64,000 nt of DNA. Origin: Mycolicibacterium senegalense (GTDB lineage Bacteria > Actinomycetota > Actinomycetes > Mycobacteriales > Mycobacteriaceae). The notes under the pieces are model-generated. The model was not told the origin of the DNA, did no database searches, and saw only the letters and a list, made by a program, of their open reading frames with translations. This document shows positions 38,376-48,295 of this stretch, piece after piece. The stretch lies in contig NZ_CP081000.1 in NCBI RefSeq assembly GCF_019645875.1, positions 5,578,417 through 5,642,416 on the forward strand. The letters run 5' to 3'. The translations under genes were made by a program, and so were the position numbers. The number at the start of each line of letters is the position of its first letter. The stretch's first letter is position 1.

Positions 38376-39758
38376 TCATCTGGTCCGCCGCCGGGCAGCA
38401 GACACCGCCACCGCCGCCACCATCGCCGCAAGACACGCCGCGGTGACGGTGAAGACGATCCTGCGCGCCCGCACATTACCCGCATCAGGTTGCGGCGGGC
38501 CGCTGATCGGTGAAGCGGCGGTGACGTCGCGCTCGGCAGCCTTGGGCGGGAGCTGATAGGTCAGTGCCGCCACGGGGTCCACGACTCCATAACCCGTGGC
38601 CTGGTTGGGACCATTCCCCGGAGTGCGGGCAGTGCGCTCGACCAGATCCATCACCTCGCCGGCGGTCAGGCCGGGGTAGCGCGATCGGATCAACGCCACC
38701 ACCCCCGAGACGAACGGCGCTGCGAAGCTCGTGCCGTTCAACGGGGCGAGGCCCTGCTGGCCGAGTTGGGCGTTGCTCAGCCCGGGACCGTCGGCATCCA
38801 GTGAGGTGACCCGCTCACCGGGGGCGGCCACCGCCAACCACGGCCCGTGCAGGCTGAAGTCGGCCGGTGTGGCCGAGGTGGTCACGGCACCGACACTCAG
38901 CACGTAGTCGGAGAACCAGGCCGGACTGGCGATGGTGCTGACGCTGTTCCATCCGGTGTCCAACGGCTGGTTCGGATCGTCCATGTTGTTCTGCGCGTTG
39001 CACATGCTCTGGGAGTTGAAATTGCCCGCAGCGGCCACCACCACGACGTTGCGCTCATAGGCGTAGCGCACGGCGCGGCCCAGTTCACGATCGTCCATAC
39101 CTGCCGCAACCGGAGCGCAGGCCACCTCCGAGAGGTTGATCACCGTGGCACCGAGGTCCACCGCCCGGACGATCGCCAATGCCAGCGTGTGCGTGTTGCC
39201 GTAGCCCACCGACGTCGCATTGGGGTCGTCGTTCTGAGTGCTGCTCGTACCCGCGACGCTGTAGGCACCGCTGTTCTGCCGGATCGACAGGATCGCGGCT
39301 TCAGGGGCTACCCCGGCGAAGCTGTCACCGTCGGCGGGCACCGCTCCGATGATGCCGGCGACCAGGGTGCCGTGTGCATCGCAGTCGACGAGCCCGTCGC
39401 TGTTCGACACATAGTCGCCGCCGGGCTCCAGCGACCGAAGGCGCGGATGACGGTTGACGCCGGTGTCGATCACTGCCACCTTCTGGCCCGCGCCGCGAGA
39501 AAAGCGCCAGGCCTTTCGGTATTCGAGCATGGCCTCGGCGCTGGTCTGTTTGGTGAAGTCGGTGCCTGGGAGCACGTCGGTGGGGACGCCGCAGATCGAC
39601 TTCTGTTCGGTCGGCTGCGCCGGTGCGACGGGGCCGCCCGGCGGTGGGCCGGGTTCTACGACGGGCGGGGTGACCGCGCCCGCCGGTGGCGCACCGAATC
39701 CTGAGAGGGCCACCGTGAGAACGACGGTCGCCACCGCCGCGCACCGTCGGGCTCTCAT
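38376..39758 (-). CDS. mycP: MycP, membrane-anchored subtilisin-like mycosin
   Basis: 460 residues. An N-terminal signal peptide (Arg-rich, then VATVVLTVALSG, Ala-x-Ala near 28) is followed by an S8 protease domain with Asp98 (VAVIDTG), His129 (DAHGTLVAG), oxyanion Asn246 (AAAGN) and Ser344 (NGTSFAAP). A C-terminal membrane helix ends in RRR. Mycosins sit on the periplasmic side, cap the ESX pore and cleave selected substrates. A longer frame extends into eccD, but the ATG at 39758 is marked by the signal peptide and by a one-base TGATG overlap with the eccD stop. The active site is complete. Confidence 0.93.
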   Translation of the reverse strand: MRARRCAAVATVVLTVALSGFGAPPAGAVTPPVVEPGPPPGGPVAPAQPTEQKSICGVPTDVLPGTDFTKQTSAEAMLEYRKAWRFSRGAGQKVAVIDTGVNRHPRLRSLEPGGDYVSNSDGLVDCDAHGTLVAGIIGAVPADGDSFAGVAPEAAILSIRQNSGAYSVAGTSSTQNDDPNATSVGYGNTHTLALAIVRAVDLGATVINLSEVACAPVAAGMDDRELGRAVRYAYERNVVVVAAAGNFNSQSMCNAQNNMDDPNQPLDTGWNSVSTIASPAWFSDYVLSVGAVTTSATPADFSLHGPWLAVAAPGERVTSLDADGPGLSNAQLGQQGLAPLNGTSFAAPFVSGVVALIRSRYPGLTAGEVMDLVERTARTPGNGPNQATGYGVVDPVAALTYQLPPKAAERDVTAASPISGPPQPDAGNVRARRIVFTVTAACLAAMVAAVAVSAARRRTR

Positions 39759-41191
39759 CAGCCGCCCAGCCGTTCGTACAGCCCGAGCGGCCACAGCGCC
39801 AACGGGATCACCGCGGCGACGGCCAGATACTCCAAATACCCGGCGACGCCCCGGAACCGGCGAAGGTACGGGGCCGCGACTCCGCAGACGGCCAGGACCG
39901 CGAGGATGACGACCCCCGTGAGCGCAAGCGGCCACACCCCGGCCTGGGCCTGCACGCAGGCCACCAACACGAGCGCACAGGCGGGCACGGCCAGCGCCGA
40001 CCGCTCCGGCCACGTCTCGGCCCTCCGGCTCATCAAGGCCGGCACCGCGGCGCAGGCCAGGGCGAAAGCGAATGCTGCCCAACCGGTGTCGACCCTCATC
40101 AAGACGATGCTGCCGATCAGCGCGGTCGTCGCCGCACCGGCCAGCAGTCCGGAGCGAGTCAGCACCGCTGAATGCACCCGGTCCCACACCTGTTCCGCGC
40201 TGGGCATCGGGGTGGCGGGCTGGACCGCCGCGGCGGATGTGGTGAAGGGATCGTCCGCGCGGGACGCCACCACGGACGCCACCGGGTATTGCGCCAGGCG
40301 TGCCGTCAGTACCGGTACCACCAAGCACCCGAACACCGCGACCACGGCGGTCACGGTGGCCACCACCGGGGCCGCTGCGCCCAGCGCCCGGGCCCCGAAC
40401 GCCACCGTACCGAAACTCAACAGCACCGCGGCGGCGACATATGTCCAATGCCCGGCCCGGATCAGCCGGTGACAGATCACCGTGAGCGTCAACAATATTG
40501 CGCAGCCCGCGGACAGACCGACCGCGCCCTGCGGGGCCGCCACCACCCAGCCCGCCGCGGCGCCGATCGCTATCACCGGCGGCCCCGCCGCACCGGCGAT
40601 GTCGGCTCGGCCCAGCACGCGGCGCACGAGCGCCGCGCCGGCGACCAGGGTCACCAGCGTCAGCGCCGCAGCCACCATGACCACCGCCCGGTGTGCCGCC
40701 AATGCGGGTGCCAGCAGCAGCCCCACCCATACCGCCGAGCACAACCACAAGCCGGCGAACGCCATCATCCGCGCCGCGGTGGCGTCCCAGGCCGCGTACG
40801 ACGCCCGGTTCAGCCGGGCCGCGGCGTCCACCACATCGTCGTACAACGCCGGTGGTGACAGCGCCTGCCGAGGTGAAAGTCGGAGCAAATCACCGCTTTT
40901 CACTCCGGCGGCGCGCAAGCTCCGGTCGGGCTCGAGCACGCCGGCGCCGGTCTGCCCGTCACGGCTGAGCACCCAGAACGTCCGCCGCTCGTCGCGATCG
41001 GCCAGGTCGTCACTGCGCTCTTCATCGCGTGACTTGATCAGCCGGGCCAGCTCGGGCAGGAACGCGGCCACCGGGACGTCTGCCGGCAGCGCCACGTCGA
41101 GTTGGGTGCGCCCGCCGACCACAGACACCCGGATCGCTTCGGGCGCCGCGGACACCACGTGCACCGCGCGAAGCTCCTCGATGCCGGTCAC
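39758..41191 (-). CDS. eccD: EccD, polytopic ESX membrane component (copy 1)
   Basis: 477 residues. Residues ~20-105 form the ubiquitin-like cytosolic domain (IRVSVVGGRTQLDVALPADVP pattern). About eleven hydrophobic helices follow, and the chain ends with GYLEYLAVAAVIPLALWPLG, the typical last EccD helix. EccD dimers line the inner-membrane complex with EccB, EccC and EccE. The start overlaps the eccC stop by ATGA. A second, sequence-divergent EccD is encoded at 45271-46737; this copy is shorter and has a shorter central cytosolic loop. Confidence 0.88.
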   Translation of the reverse strand: MTGIEELRAVHVVSAAPEAIRVSVVGGRTQLDVALPADVPVAAFLPELARLIKSRDEERSDDLADRDERRTFWVLSRDGQTGAGVLEPDRSLRAAGVKSGDLLRLSPRQALSPPALYDDVVDAAARLNRASYAAWDATAARMMAFAGLWLCSAVWVGLLLAPALAAHRAVVMVAAALTLVTLVAGAALVRRVLGRADIAGAAGPPVIAIGAAAGWVVAAPQGAVGLSAGCAILLTLTVICHRLIRAGHWTYVAAAVLLSFGTVAFGARALGAAAPVVATVTAVVAVFGCLVVPVLTARLAQYPVASVVASRADDPFTTSAAAVQPATPMPSAEQVWDRVHSAVLTRSGLLAGAATTALIGSIVLMRVDTGWAAFAFALACAAVPALMSRRAETWPERSALAVPACALVLVACVQAQAGVWPLALTGVVILAVLAVCGVAAPYLRRFRGVAGYLEYLAVAAVIPLALWPLGLYERLGG

Positions 41192-44100
41192 AGGTCGGGC
41201 ATCCTCGACAGCTGAACCACGCCGCTACGCGTGGTCCGCGAGACCAGCATGCCGCGGCCGGGAGGCATCGCGCCGGCCTTGTACCCGCCGAACAGCCCGC
41301 CCTCGTCTCTACTTCCGCTCATCACCAAACCGTTGCAGGACAGGTCCTTCAGACGTCCGATGATCGGGTCCATCATCGCCCGGCCCGCGCCGCCGCTGCG
41401 CCGGGTGACGACGACGCGCAGGCCGATGTCGCGGGCCTGCGGAAGATACTCGACCAGCGGTCCCAGCGGATGGCTCAGCGAGCCACCTGGGATCAGGTCA
41501 TAGTCGTCGATCATCACGAACAGGTCCGGGCCCGACCACCAGGACCGCTCTTTGAGCTGCTGTTGGGTGATGTCGTTGGGCGGCAGCCGATCCTTGAGCG
41601 CGCCGGCCAGTGCCGTCATGAGGTCCGTGCACGACTGCGGGGCAGTGGCATAGCCGCCGAGGTACTCGTCGGGAACCACACCCAGCATCGAGCGACGGAA
41701 GTCGACGAGGATGATCTTGGCCTCCACCGGGGTGGCGTTCTCCATCACGCCGGCGGCGATGTTGCGCAGCAGGCCGGTCTTTCCGCATTCGGTGTCTGCG
41801 AAAGCGACCAGATGTGGTTGCGCATCGAAATCCAGCACCACGGGCGCCAGCTCTTCTTCGTTGATGCCGATGGCGATTCGCGCCTTGCTGAGCTGGCCGG
41901 CGTCGCGAGCCACCCGGACGACGTCGTCGCGGTTCACGTCGTGCGGCAGCATCCGCACCTTCGGGGCCTCGCGGTCCTGGTAGTGGGCGCGCACCGCCTC
42001 GACGGCCCCGGCGACCCCGGCGGGCAGGTCCTCCACGCCGGAACTGGAGTCCAGCCGCGGCAACGCGATCAGGATGTGCAGGCGCTCGGAGTTGATCCCG
42101 CGACCCGGCCTGCCGATCGGCACCAGTTCGGCAGACCTGCGCGCCACCTCGCTGTCGATCGGGTCGCCGAGGCGCAGTTCGATGCGGGTGCCGAGCATGT
42201 CCTTGACGGCCGGCCGGATCTCCATCCACCGGGACGCGGAGATCGCCAGGTGCACGCCGTAGGACAGGCCCTGGATGGCAAGTGACTGGATCACCGGGTC
42301 GAGCTGCTCGAAATCGCTCTTTATCGAAGCCCAGCCGTCGATGACCAGTACCACGTCGCCGAAGTTGTCCTGGCTCACTTCGCCTTTGGCCTTGCGCTGG
42401 CGGAAGTCGCGCATCGACTCGATGCCGAGTTCGCGGAACAGTTGCTCGCGGCTGCGCAACACCCCGGCCACCTCGGCCACGGTGCGCCTGATGGCGTCGG
42501 CGTCCATCCGGCCGGCGACCCCACCGACGTGCGGCAGCTTCGCCAGGCTGGTCAACGTGCCGCCGCCGAAGTCCAGGCAGTAGAACTGAAGCTGTTCGGG
42601 AGTGTGTGTGGCGGCGGCAGACATGATGAGCGTGCGCAGCGCGGTCGACTTGCCCGACTGCGGGCCGCCGACCACCGCGACGTTGCCCTGGGCGCCGGAC
42701 AGATCGACCATGAGCACGTCGCGACGCTGATCGTAGGGACGGTCCACCACGCCCATGGGCATCCACAGCCGGCCGTTGAGGTTCTGCGGTGCCGACCAAT
42801 CCGATTCGGGCAGCAGCTCGTTGACCGCCGGGCTGTCGTCCAGCGGCGGCAGCCACACCTCGTGCGCGGGCCTGCCGTGGCCGCGGAGCCGGCTGACCAC
42901 CATGTCCAGCAGCGTGGTCTTGGTGGGGCCCGAACTGACCGGCTCGGCCTCCAGAACCTCGTGCGGCAGCGGCACCCGCTCGGGCACCGGGTCCTTCTTG
43001 ACCGGTGTGGCGGTGAACAGCTTCGGCGCCAGCGCCCCCAGTTGCGTCACCCGCCCGGTGCGCGTGGAGATCCGGGGTTTGACGTACTCCCCCGACACAT
43101 AGCAGGCATTGAACCGGATCGGTTCGGAGGCATCGCATTTCAGGAACGCCGAGCCGGGCACACTGGGCAGGTGGTAGGCATCGGGTACGCCGAGGACGCT
43201 GCGCGACTCACCTGCGGAGAATGTCTTGAGGCCGATCCGGTAGGACAGGTGTGAGTCGAGACCGCGCAGCTTGCCCTCCTCCAGACGCTGTGAGGCCAGC
43301 AGCAGGTGCATGTGCAGCGAACGGCCCAGCCGGCCGATCATCACGAACAGCTCGGCGAAATCCGGTTTCTGTGACAGCAGTTCGGAGAACTCGTCGACCA
43401 CGACGAACAGCGCGGGCAGCGGTTCGAGATCGGCCCCGGCCGCGCGAGCCCGCTCGTATTCGGTGACGTTCGGGAAGTTTCCGGCGGCGCGCAGCAACTC
43501 CTGACGACGGTTCATCTCACCGGCCAGGGCGTCGCGCATGCGGTCCACCATGGTCAGCTCGTCTTCGAGGTTGGTGATGATGGCCGCGATGTGGGCGATA
43601 CCCTCCAGGCCGAGGAACGTCGCGCCGCCCTTGAAGTCGACGAGCACCAGGTTGAGCTGCTCAGGCGAGTGCGACGTGATCATCGACAACACCAGTGTGC
43701 GCAGGAATTCCGACTTGCCCGAGCCCGTCGCCCCGATGCACAGCCCGTGCGGGCCCATGCCGCCCTCGGCGGCCTCCTTGATGTCGAGTTCGATGGGCTG
43801 ACCGTTGGGAGTGATGCCGATCGGGACCCGCAGCCGCTCGCGCGGGGACCGCTGCCGCCACACCTGTTCCGGCACGATGCCGGCCGCATCGGGAATCTTC
43901 AGCAGCGCCATCAGACCGGGATCGACTGCCCGCGAATCGGCTTCCAGGCTCACGATGTGTGCGGCGTTCGCCGGGCGGTAGCGCCCGATCCGCCGCGCGG
44001 TGGTCTCGGCCTCGGGGATCGTGATGGTGTCCGGGGTGGCGAACCGTTCCACCCCGACCGCGGTCCGGGCAGCCACGTCGTCACCGTCGAGGACCAGTTG

Positions 44101-45186
44101 CAGGCTGCGGCGTGCCGAGGCCCCGGCTCGCAGGCCGTTGAGGTCCAACAGCGTCACGCTGTCCAGCCCGGCGTCGGTGATCAGCTGCTCGTCACCGGTG
44201 ACGAATCCGTCGTCCAGCACGACGACGAGTTGTTTGAGGCCCTGCGTCGGCTGCGCGTTGCGGGTGAACCGGCCGCGTTCGGCCAGCTCGGCCGACATCG
44301 CGGTCTCCATCAGCTCCAAGGTGGGGAACAGCAGACGCATCGACCCCATGCCGTCGCGGGTCGATGCATGCTGCGCGTGCGGCAGCCACTTGACCCAGCT
44401 CCAGTTCTCACCGTCGGGATTGGCTGTGACGACAGCCACCTGCACGTGGTCCGGTCCGTGAAAAGTGCACAATTCCAAGATCATCGAGCGCACCAGCTGT
44501 TGAGCCAGCTTGCGCTCCCCTTCGAAGGTGATGGTGGGAAACGCCCGAAGCGACACCGCGGTCGGCAACGCGTGCACCACCGAATGGGTCTTGACGAACC
44601 GGCGCAGGGCCACCGTGGACACCGGCTCGAGGTCCTCGGGTGGGCCGGTCTCGGGTGCCATCAACCGCGTCGCCAACCGGTGGGTCCCGATACCGACCCG
44701 GATGTGGCAGTAATCGGCGTCGCTGGGCCGTCGCTCCCACATCCGACGAGTGCCCACCACGTCGCTCAACGCCCGCGGATCGGGATGGCTCCATTCCAGC
44801 GCCGTTCGTTGTTCGGCACCCGTGGTGTCGGCTTCCTCGCGAAGATTCGCCAGATAACTGAAGTAGTCCTTGCGTTCCTCGTTGAGCTCGGCGGCTGCTT
44901 TGCCGTTGCGGTTCCCGCCGCCCATGAACATGCCGACCATCGACATGATCATCATCATCGGAAACAACAGGAACATCGGGTTTCTGGCCATGTCCCGGCC
45001 ACCGACCGTGACCATCAGTGCGATCATGCCGATCACCGCGACCAGCATCACGAACGGCATCAGCCGCATCATCAGATTCCCCGGGATGGCCCGCGGCACC
45101 TCGGGCGGTGGGGCCAGGTTGACCTCGCCGCCGGGCATCCGCGGCGGCGCCACCCGTAGGCGGCGGACGAACCCCTCGGTACTCAA
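41188..45186 (-). CDS. eccC: EccC, FtsK/SpoIIIE-type ATPase of the ESX system, single chain
   Basis: 1332 residues. Two membrane helices lie near residues 40-90 (MPFVMLVAVIGMIALMV and MFLLFPMMMIMSMVGMF). Three ATPase domains follow: Walker A1 GATGSGKSEFLRTL (about 488), Walker A2 GGPQSGKSTALRTL (about 838), and a degenerate third site ADTECGKTGLLRN (about 1130), in which the first Gly is Ala. Walker B patches LVLVDFKGGATF and FVVVDEFSELL belong to domain 1. EccC is the motor that recognises the substrate export signal. The unsplit form differs from the EccCa/EccCb pair of ESX-1. Divergent from the second eccD. Confidence 0.95.
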   Translation of the reverse strand: MSTEGFVRRLRVAPPRMPGGEVNLAPPPEVPRAIPGNLMMRLMPFVMLVAVIGMIALMVTVGGRDMARNPMFLLFPMMMIMSMVGMFMGGGNRNGKAAAELNEERKDYFSYLANLREEADTTGAEQRTALEWSHPDPRALSDVVGTRRMWERRPSDADYCHIRVGIGTHRLATRLMAPETGPPEDLEPVSTVALRRFVKTHSVVHALPTAVSLRAFPTITFEGERKLAQQLVRSMILELCTFHGPDHVQVAVVTANPDGENWSWVKWLPHAQHASTRDGMGSMRLLFPTLELMETAMSAELAERGRFTRNAQPTQGLKQLVVVLDDGFVTGDEQLITDAGLDSVTLLDLNGLRAGASARRSLQLVLDGDDVAARTAVGVERFATPDTITIPEAETTARRIGRYRPANAAHIVSLEADSRAVDPGLMALLKIPDAAGIVPEQVWRQRSPRERLRVPIGITPNGQPIELDIKEAAEGGMGPHGLCIGATGSGKSEFLRTLVLSMITSHSPEQLNLVLVDFKGGATFLGLEGIAHIAAIITNLEDELTMVDRMRDALAGEMNRRQELLRAAGNFPNVTEYERARAAGADLEPLPALFVVVDEFSELLSQKPDFAELFVMIGRLGRSLHMHLLLASQRLEEGKLRGLDSHLSYRIGLKTFSAGESRSVLGVPDAYHLPSVPGSAFLKCDASEPIRFNACYVSGEYVKPRISTRTGRVTQLGALAPKLFTATPVKKDPVPERVPLPHEVLEAEPVSSGPTKTTLLDMVVSRLRGHGRPAHEVWLPPLDDSPAVNELLPESDWSAPQNLNGRLWMPMGVVDRPYDQRRDVLMVDLSGAQGNVAVVGGPQSGKSTALRTLIMSAAATHTPEQLQFYCLDFGGGTLTSLAKLPHVGGVAGRMDADAIRRTVAEVAGVLRSREQLFRELGIESMRDFRQRKAKGEVSQDNFGDVVLVIDGWASIKSDFEQLDPVIQSLAIQGLSYGVHLAISASRWMEIRPAVKDMLGTRIELRLGDPIDSEVARRSAELVPIGRPGRGINSERLHILIALPRLDSSSGVEDLPAGVAGAVEAVRAHYQDREAPKVRMLPHDVNRDDVVRVARDAGQLSKARIAIGINEEELAPVVLDFDAQPHLVAFADTECGKTGLLRNIAAGVMENATPVEAKIILVDFRRSMLGVVPDEYLGGYATAPQSCTDLMTALAGALKDRLPPNDITQQQLKERSWWSGPDLFVMIDDYDLIPGGSLSHPLGPLVEYLPQARDIGLRVVVTRRSGGAGRAMMDPIIGRLKDLSCNGLVMSGSRDEGGLFGGYKAGAMPPGRGMLVSRTTRSGVVQLSRMPDL

Positions 45187-45270
45187 CCTTCCCTCCCCGA
45201 AGCTGCTGGCGCCGGATGCTGGGTATTGTTCGTGTCGAGCAATCCCATTGCGCAGGAGGCCGACTGGATT

Positions 45271-46737
45271 GTGACCCTACTTGAGTCAGAGCTCGAACCC
45301 GAAGCAGAACCCGAACTCAGCCGACTGACCCTGGTAGTCGGCGAATTGAACATCGACGTCGGGTTGCCTGCACACGTCAGCATCGCCCAGTACATTCCCG
45401 ATGTCATCGAAATCGCGAATGAACAGATCACCACGCAGGACGCGATCGTCGAGTTCGACGCCGCCGACGGACGTTGGACGCTGGCCCCGCTCGGCGGCGC
45501 ACCGATCGCCCCGCACCTGTCGCTGGCGGAGGCAGGGATCTACGACGGCGATCTGTTGATGATCTGTGCGGCCGGCCAGCCGGTCAGCCCACTGCTGTTC
45601 GACGACGTCGACGACACCCACACCACAGAGACCGGCACCGTCCGGAGTTGGCTGACCGACAACGCGCGCGCACTGACCGGTTTCGGTGTTACCGCAGCTG
45701 CCGCGGTCACGCTAGCCGGCGTGCTGGCGCATTGGGCCGAGCAGCCCGCGGTGCCCGCATCGGTGCTGGTTCTCGGCGCGTTGGGGCTGCTGCTGGCCTG
45801 TCTGGCGGCGCACCGGCCGGCAGCGGCAGCGGCGTCGGGGTGGATCACCGCGGTGTCGACACCACTGGTGTTCGGTGGCGCGCTGTACCTGGTGCCCGGC
45901 GGTTCCGGCGTGACCTCGCTGCCGATGGCCTTCGCCGTGACCGCATTCGGCGCGCTGCTGGTGCTCCTGGTCTCGGGCAGCGGATCGGCCGTGTACACCG
46001 CGATCATCGCAATGTGCGTTTTCGGCGGCGTCAGTTCCACCGCAATGTTGCTGTGGCAGCCGCCCATTCGCACGGTCGGGGCTTTGCTCGCGACCGTGGC
46101 CGTTATCGTCGTCTACCTCGCTCCCCGGGTGACCATCGGGCTGTCGAAACTCCCCATCCCCCGGGTGCCGACGGCCGGTGAACCGCTCGACGACATCGAG
46201 ACCCAGGGCGGCCCCACCGTCGAGGGCGTCAACGCGATCGGCAAGCAGATCATCCCCACCGAGGAAGACCTGATCAGCCGGGTGCGAAGGGCGAATCAAC
46301 ACCTCACCGGAATTCTCGTCGCAGCCGCCCTGGCCGCCCCGATCGGCTGCTACCTCGCGGTGGACGTCACCAACGGGTTCTATTGGCAAGCAACGGTGTT
46401 CGCGTTCATGGTGGCGACAGTGCTGTGCCTGCGCGGTCGTGGCCATCACGACCTGGTTCAATCGGCCACACTCATCGGAAGTGGGCTCGTCATCGCCGTC
46501 GCCGTGGTCCTCAAGACCGCGCTGTACGTCGAGGGATGGCAGGTCCGGGCCGTCGTCGTGCTGCTCACCCTGATGGTGCTGATCCTGGCATGCGGGCTGG
46601 TGGCACCATTGCGCGAGTTCTCCCCCGTGGCCCGACGACAGGTCGAGATTCTCGAATATATCGCCGTGGGATCGCTTTTCCCGCTGTGCTTCTGGATCAT
46701 CCGGGTTTACGCGTTCTTCAGGGAACTGCGGATCTAA
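45271..46737 (+). CDS. eccD: EccD, polytopic ESX membrane component (copy 2)
   Basis: About 488 residues. N-terminal ubiquitin-like domain (SRLTLVVGELNIDVGLPAHV and ADGRWTLAPLGG), about eleven membrane helices, and a central cytosolic segment with KLPIPRVPTAGEPLDDIE. The C-terminal REFSPVARRQVEILEYIAVG resembles EccD1 of ESX-1 closely. The GTG at 45271 has AGGAGG ten bases upstream; a TTG at 45226 would add 15 residues. It is on the opposite strand from eccC and eccB, squeezed between them and overlapping the eccB stop by four bases, so it was probably inserted or inverted separately from the other eccD. Confidence 0.88.
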   Translation: MTLLESELEPEAEPELSRLTLVVGELNIDVGLPAHVSIAQYIPDVIEIANEQITTQDAIVEFDAADGRWTLAPLGGAPIAPHLSLAEAGIYDGDLLMICAAGQPVSPLLFDDVDDTHTTETGTVRSWLTDNARALTGFGVTAAAAVTLAGVLAHWAEQPAVPASVLVLGALGLLLACLAAHRPAAAAASGWITAVSTPLVFGGALYLVPGGSGVTSLPMAFAVTAFGALLVLLVSGSGSAVYTAIIAMCVFGGVSSTAMLLWQPPIRTVGALLATVAVIVVYLAPRVTIGLSKLPIPRVPTAGEPLDDIETQGGPTVEGVNAIGKQIIPTEEDLISRVRRANQHLTGILVAAALAAPIGCYLAVDVTNGFYWQATVFAFMVATVLCLRGRGHHDLVQSATLIGSGLVIAVAVVLKTALYVEGWQVRAVVVLLTLMVLILACGLVAPLREFSPVARRQVEILEYIAVGSLFPLCFWIIRVYAFFRELRI

Positions 46738-48233
46738 CGGGTAGACACCTTGCTGCTGTCCGGGTCAGCAGCCATGCCGTCGTGGGCGACCAGCGCGGCT
46801 TCCTGGGACAGCTCCGGCCCGGCGGGCAACAGCGACAGCACCGGCCACGGCGCCCACTGCGGCGCGTTGGCCGGGCCGTCGGGCACCTTGACGCCGCTGA
46901 CCCCGAGCACGTCCGCCGTCGGCAGATCCTTGATGTGGTACCGCACCCCGGTATCGGACACGTAGAACAGCTGCCCCGTCGAGCGGCTGTCCGGGTCATT
47001 TCCGGTGGCCTGCACGTACTCTCCGGCCCCGGGGGTCAGGTACACCGAATCGGCTCCGGAGCCGCTGCCGTCGGCGCTGGCCAGCCGGACCATCTGCGCC
47101 CCCTCGGCGGTCGGCAGCCGGTGCCCCACCAACAACCGCACATTCGCGCGGGCGTCGGTGTTGGACCGCTGCCAGCCCATACACACCACCCGATCCGGAT
47201 TGGGCGACACGATCCGCGGTGACTCCAGCGGGTAGTGGTCGATCGCCAGCCGGTGCACGGTCGGCACTTCGGCCAGCGTCGCCGGCGGTATTTCGGCCGC
47301 CTGCCCGGTGGCCACCTCACCGGAGGCGCCGTAACGGATGATGTCGGCGCTCACCTGCGACACCGGCTGCAGACCCTCACGCAACACGACGTAGAGCTGT
47401 TCGCCGCGCGAGTCGACGGATTTGACGATGGCGCCCACCGCGTGATCCGGCCCGAGCGGCCCCGGCTCCCCCGAACCCTCGATGGCCACCGGCGTGATCG
47501 GATCGACCAACGGAAAGGTGTTGAGCACGGACAACGACATCGGCCGAGTCACCGCACCTTGCAGGTGAAGGCCGTTGACCAGCACCGGATCTGACAGGTC
47601 GATCGGGGCCCGCACCCCGCGGTAGATCAGATAGGTGGTGCCGCCGGTTTCGGTGAGAATCGCCTCGGCCGGATCGGCGGGGCGGATGCCGTCGTCGAGC
47701 ACCGGGTCGTTGGCCAGCACCGTGGTCTGCAGGCTGGGTGTGCCGGTGGTCTCGGTGACCGCCGGCATCAGCAGGTTGTCGCAGACGGTCCACGACGACA
47801 TCGCCAGATCGTCCCCGCGGTTGATGCTGGCCGGCGCGCCGACGATGCCGACCATCGGCCCGCGCGGCACCACATCGAGGAATTTGTCGTCAACCTGCTT
47901 GGGACTGTCGTTCTTACCGACGATCAGCCGCGCCGAGGCAAGATTGAGCACCGGATGGATCTGGTCACCGATGCGTACGTACGGCGCACCGCTGGACTTG
48001 CTCAGCACGATCTGCGCGTCGCCGATATTGGGAGCGGGTTTGAAGAAGGCCATCACCGCGGAGGCGCCGGTGATCAGGACGGCGATCACCGCACCCACGA
48101 TCAAGGCCCGCATCTGGCCACGCATCGGATCGTGGATCATCCGCGAATCGCCCCGGATGAGCGCGTGCTCAAGGCGGCGGATCAGGAAACGGTAACCGTT
48201 CACCTGTGCGCGAGTGGTAACTTGCGCTGGCAT
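46734..48233 (-). CDS. eccB: EccB, ESX membrane/periplasmic component
   Basis: 499 residues. The short cytosolic N-terminus carries the family opening TRAQVNGYRFLIRRLEHAL, one membrane helix follows (ALIVGAVIAVLITGASAVMAFF), and the rest is the periplasmic R-repeat domain with two Cys (WTVCDN and RVVCMGW) placed as in other EccB proteins. EccB dimers join the periplasmic part of the ESX pore. Convergent with eccD copy 2 (four-base overlap) and divergent from eccE across 62 bp. No neighbour on the same strand lies close, so it has its own promoter in the 48234-48295 gap. Confidence 0.93.
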   Translation of the reverse strand: MPAQVTTRAQVNGYRFLIRRLEHALIRGDSRMIHDPMRGQMRALIVGAVIAVLITGASAVMAFFKPAPNIGDAQIVLSKSSGAPYVRIGDQIHPVLNLASARLIVGKNDSPKQVDDKFLDVVPRGPMVGIVGAPASINRGDDLAMSSWTVCDNLLMPAVTETTGTPSLQTTVLANDPVLDDGIRPADPAEAILTETGGTTYLIYRGVRAPIDLSDPVLVNGLHLQGAVTRPMSLSVLNTFPLVDPITPVAIEGSGEPGPLGPDHAVGAIVKSVDSRGEQLYVVLREGLQPVSQVSADIIRYGASGEVATGQAAEIPPATLAEVPTVHRLAIDHYPLESPRIVSPNPDRVVCMGWQRSNTDARANVRLLVGHRLPTAEGAQMVRLASADGSGSGADSVYLTPGAGEYVQATGNDPDSRSTGQLFYVSDTGVRYHIKDLPTADVLGVSGVKVPDGPANAPQWAPWPVLSLLPAGPELSQEAALVAHDGMAADPDSSKVSTR

Positions 48234-48295
48234 GCGTAGTGTTTAGCACGTCCGCACCACCTCGACATGACGACCGAGCGCCTATTTGAAAAGCG

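Noticed and set aside
39759..40748. A 790-residue frame extending mycP upstream
   Set aside because: The upstream part is Gly/Arg-rich antisense-like noise inside eccD; the signal peptide and TGATG overlap fix the mycP start at 39758.
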